Source: Hymenobacter ginkgonis | Lineage (GTDB): Bacteria > Bacteroidota > Bacteroidia > Cytophagales > Hymenobacteraceae | Direction of reading: 5' to 3' | Length of the DNA: 64,000 nucleotides | Assembly: GCF_009755225.1 (NCBI RefSeq) | Contig: NZ_WQKZ01000001.1 | Coordinates: 310,001 to 374,000 of the forward strand | Shown: one piece after another, positions 34,737 through 42,326 of the stretch | Numbering within the stretch: position 1 is the stretch's first letter | How the letters are laid out: every line of letters starts with the position of its first letter | Program-made: the position numbers and the translations under genes | The notes under the pieces: generated by a model | Told to the model about the DNA's origin: nothing | Databases searched by the model: none | The model's input: only the letters and a program-made list of their open reading frames with translations

Positions 34737-34765
34737 TTGTATTTACTTGGTTTAGTGTACGTTTG
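34737..34765 (+). promoter_or_regulatory. Bacteroidota-type promoter of the GAF gene
   Basis: TACGTTTG at 34758-34765 fits the Bacteroidota -7 consensus TAnnTTTG. An upstream TTG (34737-34739, within a TTTTTTG run) is spaced 18 bases away, as expected for the -33 element. The GAF ATG follows 30 bases downstream. Confidence 0.5.
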
Positions 34766-34795
34766 TAAAAAGAAGAACACGCTTATTAACGTTAT

Positions 34796-35518
34796 ATGGC
34801 TGCTATACCTGCTACCCTACTTCCGCCCGACGAGGCTGAGCGCTTACGCAGCCTGCAGCATTATGACATTTTGCACTCTTTGAATGAAGCAGTGTTTGAT
34901 GAGTTTGTGGCGCTTGCGGCCCGCATCTTTAGCCTGCCCATCTCGCTGATTGCCCTCGTCGATGAAGTGGAGGTAGTGTATAAAGCCAATTACGGGATGC
35001 CCGACAACGAGGCGCAGCCCCGCGAAGAGGCCCTGTGCTCGACGGCGATTTTGCACAATAAAGCCGTGGTTTACCAAGACTTGTCGCTGGAGCAAGACCC
35101 GCACATTACGGCGCAAGCTGCCCAGGCGGCCCGCATCAATCACATACGTTTTTACGCGGCGGCGCCCCTGCGCATGCCCGACCACCGCAACATCGGCTCC
35201 CTGTGCATCATCGACCGGCAGCCCCGCACGTTTAGCCCCGACGAGCAGCGCATTTTGGAGCAGTTGGCGGCGCTGGTGAGCCAAACGGTGGCCGTGCGGC
35301 ACCTGTGCCTCAGCCAGCCCGATGGGGGCAAGGCGTGCTGGGTGCCCCTGCGTGCGCAGCTGCAAGAAGAAGTGCAGGCCCTCACAGCGCTGGTGCGCTA
35401 TATGTTTGCCCGCCACGGCACAAAGGTGCCAGTGCCCATCGATAGCCTGGCCCAGGTAGGCCGCCGCCTGCTCGACTTGCGCGAGCTGCTCGACCAGCAT
35501 TTGGCGCACTGGGACTAG
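34796..35518 (+). CDS. GAF-domain protein
   Basis: A 240-residue soluble protein. Residues 10-165 form a GAF domain of the kind found fused to kinases and cyclases: ERLRSLQHYDILHS, LPISLIALVDEVEVVYKANYG, the CSTAI block and FYAAAPLRMPDHRNIGSLCI. The last 65 residues or so are helical with no output domain, so it may sense a small molecule and act on a partner protein. It has its own promoter and a very strong terminator, so it is a single-gene unit. Confidence 0.88.
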   Translation: MAAIPATLLPPDEAERLRSLQHYDILHSLNEAVFDEFVALAARIFSLPISLIALVDEVEVVYKANYGMPDNEAQPREEALCSTAILHNKAVVYQDLSLEQDPHITAQAAQAARINHIRFYAAAPLRMPDHRNIGSLCIIDRQPRTFSPDEQRILEQLAALVSQTVAVRHLCLSQPDGGKACWVPLRAQLQEEVQALTALVRYMFARHGTKVPVPIDSLAQVGRRLLDLRELLDQHLAHWD

Positions 35519-35560
35519 CGGCCCGTCGGCCCTGTCCGAATAAAAACCGCACCTCCCAAA

Positions 35561-35620
35561 GCCGGGCCCCCACAAAAACACCCGTCTGATTTCAGACGGG
35601 TGTTTTTGTGGGGGCCCGGC
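35561..35620. terminator. Long perfect terminator hairpin
   Basis: Perfect 29-base arms (35561-35589 and 35592-35620) separated by two bases. The top (CACCCGTCTGA) is GC-rich, the middle has ACAAAAACA and TGTTTTTGT, and the base is GC-rich again. It lies 42 bases after the GAF stop. Confidence 0.85.
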
Positions 35621-35749
35621 TGGTTAGGGGTAGGAAAAGTAATTTAAGAATCCTAGTAATTTTTTGTATCATAACGGCAACCTTTTCGAAAGTCGGTCCG
35701 AGTTAGGTAGTAGCAAGCAGTCAGACATGATATTTTGCCACCCCTGGTT

Positions 35750-36343
35750 ATGCCTAGTCCTACTCCTGTCCAGCTTACCGAGATGCTCGCCGGATGCCGG
35801 GGACTAGACCGGCCTAGCCAGCGCCAGTTCTACCAGGAGTACTATGCCTTTGCCCTTAGCATCTGCCTGCGCTACCTGCACGACCGCGACACGGCGGTAG
35901 AAGCCGTGAACGATGGCTTTCTGAAAGTCTTTCAAGAATTGCCTCGCTTCGATACTACCCGCTACCCCGACCTGGCCGGCTCGCTGCGCGGCTGGCTGCA
36001 CCGCATCATGGTGCGCAGCGCCATCGACCAGTTTCGGGCTACTCACCGCCATGCCTTCCATGCCAGCCTCGACGAAGTAGAGCCGACCCACGCCGCCGAC
36101 GGGCACACCCCGCTCGATACGCTCTCGTTTGATGAACTGCTGCGGCTCATTAGCGAGCTGCCACCGGCCAGCCGGGCCGTGTTTAACCTCCATGTCATTG
36201 ACGGCTACTCGCACGAAGAAATCGCGGACCAGCTGCACATTTCGGTAGGTACTTCCAAGTCCAACTTATTCAAGGCCAGGGCTACTCTCAAAAATATTCT
36301 TAAACGCAACCACCACCATGCCTACGCCCACTATGTCAGATGA
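35750..36343 (+). CDS. ECF-type RNA polymerase sigma factor
   Basis: A 197-residue sigma factor. Region 2 covers about residues 20-95 (YYAFALSICLRYLHDRDTAV, EAVNDGFLKVFQELPRFD). Region 4 is in the last 60 residues (LPPASRAVFNLHVIDGYSHE and EEIADQLHISVGTSKSNLFK). It lacks region 3, as ECF factors do. The ATG at 35750 is chosen over one five codons earlier. Its last codons overlap the start of the next gene, so the downstream membrane protein is likely its partner and possibly its anti-sigma factor. Confidence 0.92.
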   Translation: MPSPTPVQLTEMLAGCRGLDRPSQRQFYQEYYAFALSICLRYLHDRDTAVEAVNDGFLKVFQELPRFDTTRYPDLAGSLRGWLHRIMVRSAIDQFRATHRHAFHASLDEVEPTHAADGHTPLDTLSFDELLRLISELPPASRAVFNLHVIDGYSHEEIADQLHISVGTSKSNLFKARATLKNILKRNHHHAYAHYVR

Positions 36344-37799
36344 GGAGCTAGACTCGTTGTTTCGGCGCGGGGCGGAATCCTATCCGACCGGGCCCGTCCC
36401 GCCTGCGGATTGGGACCGCATGGCGGCGAAGCTAGATGCTGCCACCACTACCCAGCAGCTGCGCCGCAAGGTGGTGCGCGGGCTGGCCATCGAGGCCGTT
36501 GCGGTGCTGCTGCTGCTCTGGCAGGGCTACCGCCTCGCGCCTTTGGCAACTACCGCCAGCCACCGGGCGCTGCCCGAGCGCTCGGCCGGGCGCCCCGCTC
36601 TGGCTGGCCACGCGCAGCAGACCGCGCCAGCGGGCCAAGCTGCCTTGGCCGGTACTACGTGGGCTGCGCATCGCCCTATCCTCCTTCACGCGGCCGAGGC
36701 AAGTAACCGGCGTGTAGTGGGCTCAGTACCAGCAGCTACAGCAGTGCCACAGGCGGCCACTGCGGCTAGCAGTGCGCCTGCGCCTCGCGCCGCTCTTGGC
36801 CACGTTCCGCTGGCTTTGGCGGGGGTAATAAATTCGCAGCAGTCGTTGCTGGATAAGAGGAATAAGAAATTGCTAGCCAATCGTACCTATGCAATCGGCT
36901 CCCAGCCTCGTCATGTTCTGTTGAAAGCAAGAGACAGCGCAACAGGTGCTTTTGCTGCGCTGCCAGCAGCGGGCACGCATACCGCAGCAGCAGAAATAAC
37001 CGCTGACTACGCAGAAGTAAACCCGCCGAAAACCGAACTAGAGCAGCCGGTAACATCCGCGGCGGCCGCTCAACCCGATTCGGTGGCGCAATTGGCTGTC
37101 CGGCGCCTGCTGGCTATGGCCCTGGTGCCCCTGCCCGATACCCTGGCGCACCTGGCCCGCCCCGCCGCCGACTCGGCTCACCCCGAGCAGCGCCCGCTGG
37201 CGCCAATGGCCTACCGGCTCCTAGTGGGGGTAGTGGGCGCGCCTTCCGTGAGCGCGGTGCGCACGGCCCAAACCGCCCGGCTGGGCGGCGACTTTGGCCT
37301 GACTGTGGAGTACCGGCTTACGCCCCGGCTGCGGGTGCGCACGGGCCTAATCAGCAGCCAGAAGCGCTACAGTGCTGCCAGCTCCGACTACCAGGCGCCG
37401 GCGTCGTGGCAGTGGTTTGCCGCTGATTACCAAGTAGATGCCAATTGCCGCATCACCGAAATTCCCCTCGATTTACGGGTTGATGTGCTGCGCCGGCACA
37501 GCTACACGGTGTTTGCCAGCCTCGGAGCCACCTCGCTGCTGATGCGCGACGAGCGCTACAGCTACGACTGGATGATGAACGGCCAAACGTTCACCAAGGA
37601 GGCGCACGTTGTCAAGGGGTCCAATAGTTTTCTGAGTGTGCTCAGCTTTTCGGCGGGCATCGAGCGGCCGCTGGGGGCCCGCTGGGCGCTGCAAGCCGAG
37701 CCGTTTTGGCAGGTGCCGCTGGGTGGGGTAGGGGCCGGGCAGGTTCGGCTGAGCAGCGCGGGCCTCTCCTTTTCCCTGAAGTACAGCTTGTTTCGGTAG
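36318..37799 (+). CDS. Membrane-anchored protein with N-terminal cytoplasmic segment and outer-membrane-barrel-like C-terminus
   Basis: A 493-residue protein. The first 50 residues are acidic and cytoplasmic-like (EELDSLFRRGAESYPTGP, then WDRMAAKLD), a hydrophobic segment follows at about residues 52-68, then a long Ala/Pro/Gln-rich low-complexity stretch to about 310. The last 180 residues alternate like a beta-barrel (LTVEYRLTPRLRVRTGLISS, ending FSLKYSLFR). Overlap with the sigma gene by 26 bases suggests co-regulation. By position the N-terminus could bind the sigma factor. A second start at 36333 is possible. Confidence 0.75.
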   Translation: MPTPTMSDEELDSLFRRGAESYPTGPVPPADWDRMAAKLDAATTTQQLRRKVVRGLAIEAVAVLLLLWQGYRLAPLATTASHRALPERSAGRPALAGHAQQTAPAGQAALAGTTWAAHRPILLHAAEASNRRVVGSVPAATAVPQAATAASSAPAPRAALGHVPLALAGVINSQQSLLDKRNKKLLANRTYAIGSQPRHVLLKARDSATGAFAALPAAGTHTAAAEITADYAEVNPPKTELEQPVTSAAAAQPDSVAQLAVRRLLAMALVPLPDTLAHLARPAADSAHPEQRPLAPMAYRLLVGVVGAPSVSAVRTAQTARLGGDFGLTVEYRLTPRLRVRTGLISSQKRYSAASSDYQAPASWQWFAADYQVDANCRITEIPLDLRVDVLRRHSYTVFASLGATSLLMRDERYSYDWMMNGQTFTKEAHVVKGSNSFLSVLSFSAGIERPLGARWALQAEPFWQVPLGGVGAGQVRLSSAGLSFSLKYSLFR

Positions 37800-37816
37800 C
37801 CGGCGCGCTGCCGCCT

Positions 37817-37840
37817 GGGTGCCGGGTGGGCACCCGTTTT
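37817..37840 (+). terminator. Possible weak terminator
   Basis: GGGTGCC (37817-37823) pairs with GGCACCC (37829-37835) around a short loop, followed by GTTTTCTCTC. It lies 18 bases after the barrel-protein stop. The remaining 37841-38009 gap shows no feature. Confidence 0.4.
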
Positions 37841-38009
37841 CTCTCGGCTTTTCTCTTGCTTTTTCTGGGCTCCGTTCGCGGCGGGGCCCTCCCTCCGGCC
37901 GGCTGGCCTGGGTAGGGGCTGCATTTCTGCTGGGCCCGGCAGGTGCTGGCTCGTAGCCCGCTAGCTCGCCTCCATTTTTCTTATTGTCAACTCTTTACCA
38001 ATCATCATC

Positions 38010-38870
38010 ATGCTTGGACAATCCTCCTATGCCCGGCCCACCCGCCTCGTAGCCTGGTGCGCTGCCCTGCTGGCCAGCGTGGCCCTGGGCCTGGGCAGCT
38101 GCCACAAATCGGACGACACGCCGCCCACGCCGACGCCCACCATTCAGCTCGCGTCTGATGCCGTAGTAGGCCCCCACTTGGTGGACGCGGCCGGCAACAC
38201 GGTGTACTATTTCAGCCGCGACCTGTCGGGCACCAACAACTGCACCGGCGGCTGTGCTAGCGTGTGGCCCATCTACTACGAGCCCAACCTAATAGTGGGC
38301 GATGGCCTGAAAGCCAGCGACTTTGCCACCATCACCACCAGTGGGGGGCAGCCGCAAACCACCTACAAAGGCTGGCCCATGTACTACTACGCCCCGGCCG
38401 ACGCCAGCGGCCAGTTTGTGCGCGAAAAACCCGGCCAGGTAACCGGCGACAAAGTCGGCAACGTATGGTTCACGATGCGCCCCGACTATTCGCTGCTGCT
38501 GGCCTTCACCAACGTCACCAACAAGACTACCAACGTCACCAGCTCCAAAAGCTTTCTCATTGACAATCAGGGCCGCACACTCTACACCTTCGGCAAAGAC
38601 AAGACCAGCCCCGCCACCCAGTCTACCAACTGCACGGGCGGCTGCATTGCCACTTGGCCCGTGTATGCCGATGCTATTACTAACCTGCCTTCGGCGCTGA
38701 AAGCCAGCGACTTTAGCACCATTACCCGCTCCGACGGCGCCAACGGTACCACCCGGCCGCAGGCCACTTACAAGGGCCTACCCCTGTACTACTACACGCC
38801 CGACAACGCCACGCGCAACGTGGTAGAGGGCGATGGCATCGGCAACATATGGTCGGTGGCTACCCCTTAA
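38010..38870 (+). CDS. Secreted-repeat lipoprotein (COG4315-like)
   Basis: A 286-residue lipoprotein: the lipobox ends LGSC with Cys31. The mature part has two copies of the secreted repeat of unknown function, each with TVYYFSRD or TLYTFGKD, a CTGGC pair of cysteines, a tryptophan (VWP or TWP), a LKASDF segment and a KGxPxYYY segment. This repeat occurs widely in Bacteroidota and Actinobacteria beside redox or cytochrome genes. The cysteine pairs could form disulfides. A cytochrome lipoprotein follows after 69 bases. Confidence 0.88.
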   Translation: MLGQSSYARPTRLVAWCAALLASVALGLGSCHKSDDTPPTPTPTIQLASDAVVGPHLVDAAGNTVYYFSRDLSGTNNCTGGCASVWPIYYEPNLIVGDGLKASDFATITTSGGQPQTTYKGWPMYYYAPADASGQFVREKPGQVTGDKVGNVWFTMRPDYSLLLAFTNVTNKTTNVTSSKSFLIDNQGRTLYTFGKDKTSPATQSTNCTGGCIATWPVYADAITNLPSALKASDFSTITRSDGANGTTRPQATYKGLPLYYYTPDNATRNVVEGDGIGNIWSVATP

Positions 38871-38939
38871 GCCAGCTGGTGGCCGGTGCACCTACACCGG
38901 CCACCACCGCTGTTTCCCCACGTTTTTGTCGATAAACTT

Positions 38940-39317
38940 ATGCTAATCAAATACTTGCTAGTGGCAAGCGCGGCCTGCTTGCTTGGGGCCTGCGCTTCGC
39001 AAAACGGCGAGGACCTGTACGCGGCCAGCCCGCTGCCGGCCCCCAGCTGCGACCCTGGCCCCGTCACCTACGCCCTCACGGTGGCGCCCCTGCTGCAGCA
39101 GCAGTGCACCCGGTGCCACAACAGCACCCAGCTCGCTAGCGGCCTGAACCTGAGCCTTTACGCCCAGGTGAAAGCTGTGGCCACCAACGGCAGCCTGCTT
39201 GGCACCGTCAACCACGACCCCGGCTTCCCGGCCATGCCCCAGGGCGGCGCCAAGCTGTCGGACTGCGATATCGGCCACTTGCGCCAGTGGGTTGCCGCCG
39301 GCGCACCTAATAACTAA
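38940..39317 (+). CDS. c-type cytochrome lipoprotein
   Basis: A 125-residue lipoprotein. The lipobox ends LLGAC at Cys18. One haem-attachment motif, CTRCH, is at residues 56-60, and the likely distal ligand Met99 lies in GFPAMPQGG. The short length and AGxNLSLY spacing fit the small planctomycete-type cytochrome group. It should carry electrons at a membrane surface. The ATG at 38940 is taken because it gives the signal sequence. It precedes YceI and DUF5777 genes with gaps of 23 and 11 bases. Confidence 0.88.
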   Translation: MLIKYLLVASAACLLGACASQNGEDLYAASPLPAPSCDPGPVTYALTVAPLLQQQCTRCHNSTQLASGLNLSLYAQVKAVATNGSLLGTVNHDPGFPAMPQGGAKLSDCDIGHLRQWVAAGAPNN

Positions 39318-39340
39318 CCGTATCACCTTAGCAATCAAGT

Positions 39341-39898
39341 ATGAACCGCATTATAATTCTCGCCGGGCTGCTGAGCTGGCTGGCGGTGGGCCCGGCCCTG
39401 GGCCAAACCAAGTACTTCACGCGCACCGGCACTATCAGCTTCTTTTCGGCTACCCCCTTCGAAGACATTGAGGCCCGCAACCAGCAGGTAGGTGCGGCCG
39501 TGGATGTGCAGTCGGGCCAAGTAGCTTTTACAGTGCCGATGAAGGAGTTCAAGTTTCCTAAGTCGCTGATGCAGGTGCACTTCAACGAAAACTACGTGGA
39601 GTCGGAGAAGTACCCCAAGGCCACGTTTACGGGCCATTTGGTGGGGTTTGAAAGCGTGCAGCTGGTGAGCAGCGGCCCCCGGCAGGTGCAGGTTGAGGGC
39701 GACCTCACCATCCACGGCGTCACGAGGCATGTGCGGGTGCCGGGCACGCTCGAAAAGCAGGGTAATCGCCTGCTGGTCAATTCAAAATTTGCCGTCGCCT
39801 CGGCCGATTACAACATCGAGATACCGGCCCTGGTGCGTAGCCACGTGGCCAAAACGGTGGACGTAACAGTGGCGCTGGCTTGCGAACCAATTCCTTAA
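39341..39898 (+). CDS. YceI-family lipocalin-like protein
   Basis: A 185-residue secreted protein with a signal peptide ending PALGQ. The YceI barrel is visible: ISFFSATPFEDIEARNQQ, the FTVPMKEFKFPKSLMQ strand, NENYVESEKYPKATFTGH, and VEGDLTIHGVTRHVRVPG. YceI proteins bind isoprenoid quinone-like lipids in the periplasm. Position between a cytochrome and a DUF5777 barrel supports a redox-related role. It appears to be a middle gene in a three-gene unit. Confidence 0.93.
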   Translation: MNRIIILAGLLSWLAVGPALGQTKYFTRTGTISFFSATPFEDIEARNQQVGAAVDVQSGQVAFTVPMKEFKFPKSLMQVHFNENYVESEKYPKATFTGHLVGFESVQLVSSGPRQVQVEGDLTIHGVTRHVRVPGTLEKQGNRLLVNSKFAVASADYNIEIPALVRSHVAKTVDVTVALACEPIP

Positions 39899-39909
39899 TA
39901 ACTAATAGT

Positions 39910-40812
39910 ATGGCTTCAAACTTTACGCCCGGGCGGCTGGCCGCCGGGCTGGCCCTGGCCGTGCTGAGCGCCGCCCCGGCCTGCGCCCAAGACCTGCTCC
40001 AGCAGCTCAACCACCTGGCCACCGACAGCCTGCGCCGCGAGTACGTGGAGGCCACCTTCAAAGGCACGCGCGTCATCAATGGCCACTCCATCGAAACGCC
40101 AGGCGCGGGCAGCCTCGTGTTCCTGATTTCGCACCGCTTTGGCACACTTAACAGCGGCGCCTACGAGTTTTTTGGCCTCGACCAAGCCACCATTCGCCTC
40201 GGGCTGGAGTACGGCCTCACCGACCGCCTGGCGGTGGGGGTGGGGCGCAGCTCGCTCGAAAAAACGTTCGACGGTTTCTTGAAATACAAGCTGTTGCGCC
40301 AAAGTACGGGGGTAGGGGCCCTGCCCATTTCGGTAACGCTGCTGGCAACATCGGCTCTATCTTCCCTCAAGTTTGTGGCCCCGCCCGAGCGCTCCACCAC
40401 CTCGCGCTTCACCTACACCTACCAGGCGTTGCTGGCCCGCAAAATCAGCCCCAGCCTATCGGTGCAGCTTATGCCCACGCTGCTGCACCGCAACTACGTA
40501 GACCTGAGCCGCGACCAAAACAACGTGTACGCCCTTGGCGGCGCCGTGCGCCAAAAGCTCACGAAGCGCCTGGCCCTCACCGGCGAATACTACTATTTGC
40601 TGCCCGGCGCCACCGCCGACGACTTCCGCAACGCCCTGGCCGTCGGCTTCGACATTGAAACCGGCGGCCACGTGTTTCAGCTGCACTTTACCAACGCCCA
40701 GGGCATGATTGAGAAATTCTTTATCCCCCAAACTACGGGCAATTTTTTCAAGGGCGATATTTTCTTCGGCTTCAATATTTCGCGTGCCTTTCAGTTGCAC
40801 AGCAAGCCCTGA
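39910..40812 (+). CDS. DUF5777-type outer-membrane beta-barrel protein
   Basis: A 300-residue outer-membrane protein. Signal peptide ends PACAQD. The mature part alternates hydrophobic and polar residues as barrel strands (LEYGLTDRLAVGVGRSS, LSVQLMPTLLHRNYVDLS) and ends in FGFNISRAFQLHSKP. DUF5777 proteins sit next to YceI and cytochrome genes in many Bacteroidota. Their function is unknown. The ATG at 39910 gives the signal peptide; an upstream start overlaps the YceI gene. Confidence 0.85.
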   Translation: MASNFTPGRLAAGLALAVLSAAPACAQDLLQQLNHLATDSLRREYVEATFKGTRVINGHSIETPGAGSLVFLISHRFGTLNSGAYEFFGLDQATIRLGLEYGLTDRLAVGVGRSSLEKTFDGFLKYKLLRQSTGVGALPISVTLLATSALSSLKFVAPPERSTTSRFTYTYQALLARKISPSLSVQLMPTLLHRNYVDLSRDQNNVYALGGAVRQKLTKRLALTGEYYYLLPGATADDFRNALAVGFDIETGGHVFQLHFTNAQGMIEKFFIPQTTGNFFKGDIFFGFNISRAFQLHSKP

Positions 40813-40848
40813 GCCTGCGCGTGAAAGCAGGGGGTAGGGCGCCGGCCT

Positions 40849-41238
40849 TTACACCACTTTGTTGTCGGGAATGATGCGAAACAGGTCGCCCTCATGCACC
40901 AGCGCCAGCGACTCGATGCCGTCCATTTGCCACTGGGCCACCAGCGGCATGCCCTCGCGAATAAGCTTTTTGATAATCTCCGGCAGCTTGGCCAATAACT
41001 CGTTTGTGAGGCGTTGCATGGAAGATTCCTCCTGCTCAATCTCGTCCTTGGCTTCGTTGATGCGGTCTTCGTGCAGGGCAGCGGTTTCCACGTTGGCGGC
41101 CGAAAGCGTGCGCTGGTCGGCGGCCAGCATGAGGGGGTCTTGCGCCAGCAGCTCTTCTAGTTTTTCCTTTAAGTAAGATAATTTGCGTTGGGCGTACACT
41201 ACGCTGTGCATTTGGCGGGCAAGCTGCTCTTGAGTCAT
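40849..41238 (-). CDS. Hypothetical coiled-coil protein
   Basis: A 129-residue cytoplasmic protein. Residues 5-90 are strongly helical with coiled-coil character (LSYLKEKLEELLAQD, HEDRINEAKDEIEQEESSMQ). The last 40 residues look like a small beta unit (GIESLALVHEGDLFRIIPDN). I do not recognise it. The start ATG is followed by T-Q-E-Q. It lies downstream of a terminator for the gene on its right, so it has its own promoter. Confidence 0.65.
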   Translation of the reverse strand: MTQEQLARQMHSVVYAQRKLSYLKEKLEELLAQDPLMLAADQRTLSAANVETAALHEDRINEAKDEIEQEESSMQRLTNELLAKLPEIIKKLIREGMPLVAQWQMDGIESLALVHEGDLFRIIPDNKVV

Positions 41239-41249
41239 ACTAAAATTCC

Positions 41250-41282
41250 CAAAAAAAGCCTCAGCTGCAGCAGCCGGGGCTT
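41250..41282 (-). terminator. Minus-strand terminator
   Basis: AAGCC at 41256-41260 pairs with GGCTT at 41278-41282, and GCTGC (41264-41268) with GCAGC (41270-41274). On the minus strand the stem is followed by seven T. It serves the hypothetical gene at 41370-42065. Confidence 0.75.
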
Positions 41283-41369
41283 CTTGGTTAGTAGTTAAAT
41301 AGGGGTAGGCCTTAAAGATACAACTGCCAGTATAGGAACTGCGCGGGGCGGCACCGGGGGCCCTACCCC

Positions 41370-42065
41370 TTACTCGGCTGCCGGGGCCGCGTCGGCGTGC
41401 GTAGCCGCCTCATACGTGTCGGCATACTTAAACTCTTCGAGCCAATACGCCGAGCTGATGACGGTAAACGTGAGGCTGGTAGCGGTTTGGTCGCTGGGCG
41501 TAAGGTGCCAGAGGATATGAGGTGCTTCGGCAAAGGCAGTGCCCGCCAGCTGCTCGCCAAACAAGCGGTTGAGCAGCGCGTGGTCGGTGAGGCCAGCGGC
41601 CAGCAAGCGCAGCAGCGCAGGTGCCGGCTCGGGCTGAAACACAGTTAGGTCGGCCGCATCGGCGGCGGTTATTTTTACCGCAAACTCGACGGCCTGCGGG
41701 TGCGGAAACTTGCCGTTGTAGGCATCATAGAGCAGCTGCGTAGCGTTGTAAAAGCCCTCGTGCAGCTCTAGGCGCGGGTTTTCCTCCCACAGTTTTTCGG
41801 TTTCCATCTGGTGGGCCAGCTGGGCAATTTGGCCCTCCTTCAGCTCATCGGCAAAGAGGTAGCCAAGCACGAGTTGCGCGGCCTCGGCCGGCTCCAAGTC
41901 GGTGAGGGCTAGCTGGCACATCTCTTTTAGCTCGGCCGGGGGCACTTCGCTGGGGTTTTCATAATCCAGCTTGGCTAGTAAGGCTTGGTAGTCAGTATTT
42001 TGCCAAGCCGTAGGTAGCTCGGCTAAATGCTGAAAAGAAAGTCGTTCGACGGTGAAGGTTGACAT
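41370..42065 (-). CDS. Hypothetical acidic helical protein
   Basis: A 231-residue acidic cytoplasmic protein starting MSTFTVERLSFQHLAELPTA. It is mostly helical, with repeated Leu/Glu/Ala patterns (PPAELKEMCQLALTDLEPAE, AQLVLGYLFADELKEGQIAQ). I recognise no domain. The longer open frame reaches 42266, but its first 67 residues are Arg/Pro/Gly-rich with no domain logic, so the start at 42065 is preferred. It is monocistronic, with terminators on both sides. Confidence 0.65.
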   Translation of the reverse strand: MSTFTVERLSFQHLAELPTAWQNTDYQALLAKLDYENPSEVPPAELKEMCQLALTDLEPAEAAQLVLGYLFADELKEGQIAQLAHQMETEKLWEENPRLELHEGFYNATQLLYDAYNGKFPHPQAVEFAVKITAADAADLTVFQPEPAPALLRLLAAGLTDHALLNRLFGEQLAGTAFAEAPHILWHLTPSDQTATSLTFTVISSAYWLEEFKYADTYEAATHADAAPAAE

Positions 42066-42263
42066 CGGCAGGTAAAAAAATGGAAAAGGCGCCCGGTCCA
42101 TTGTACGTGCAAGCTCTGCCAACAACCGAAACTCGCCCGCTGAAAACCAGGGGGTAGGGCCCCGCCTGCCCCGGCTAAACCTCGCAGTTGGTGGTGCAGG
42201 TTGGGTAGCGCAAGCCAGAAGCAGGCAGCCCCATCGTAGCAACCCACCCGCACCGCCCAAACG

Positions 42264-42304
42264 CAAACCAGCCAGGCCACCGCGAAGGCAACCTGGCTGG
42301 TTTG
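42264..42304 (-). terminator. Hairpin downstream of GH43
   Basis: Perfect 13-base arms (CAAACCAGCCAGG at 42264-42276 and complement at 42292-42304) with a 15-base loop, 22 bases past the GH43 stop. No clear T run on the minus strand, so termination is inferred. Confidence 0.55.
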
Positions 42305-42326
42305 GCTAACTATAGAAAGGCTGGAC

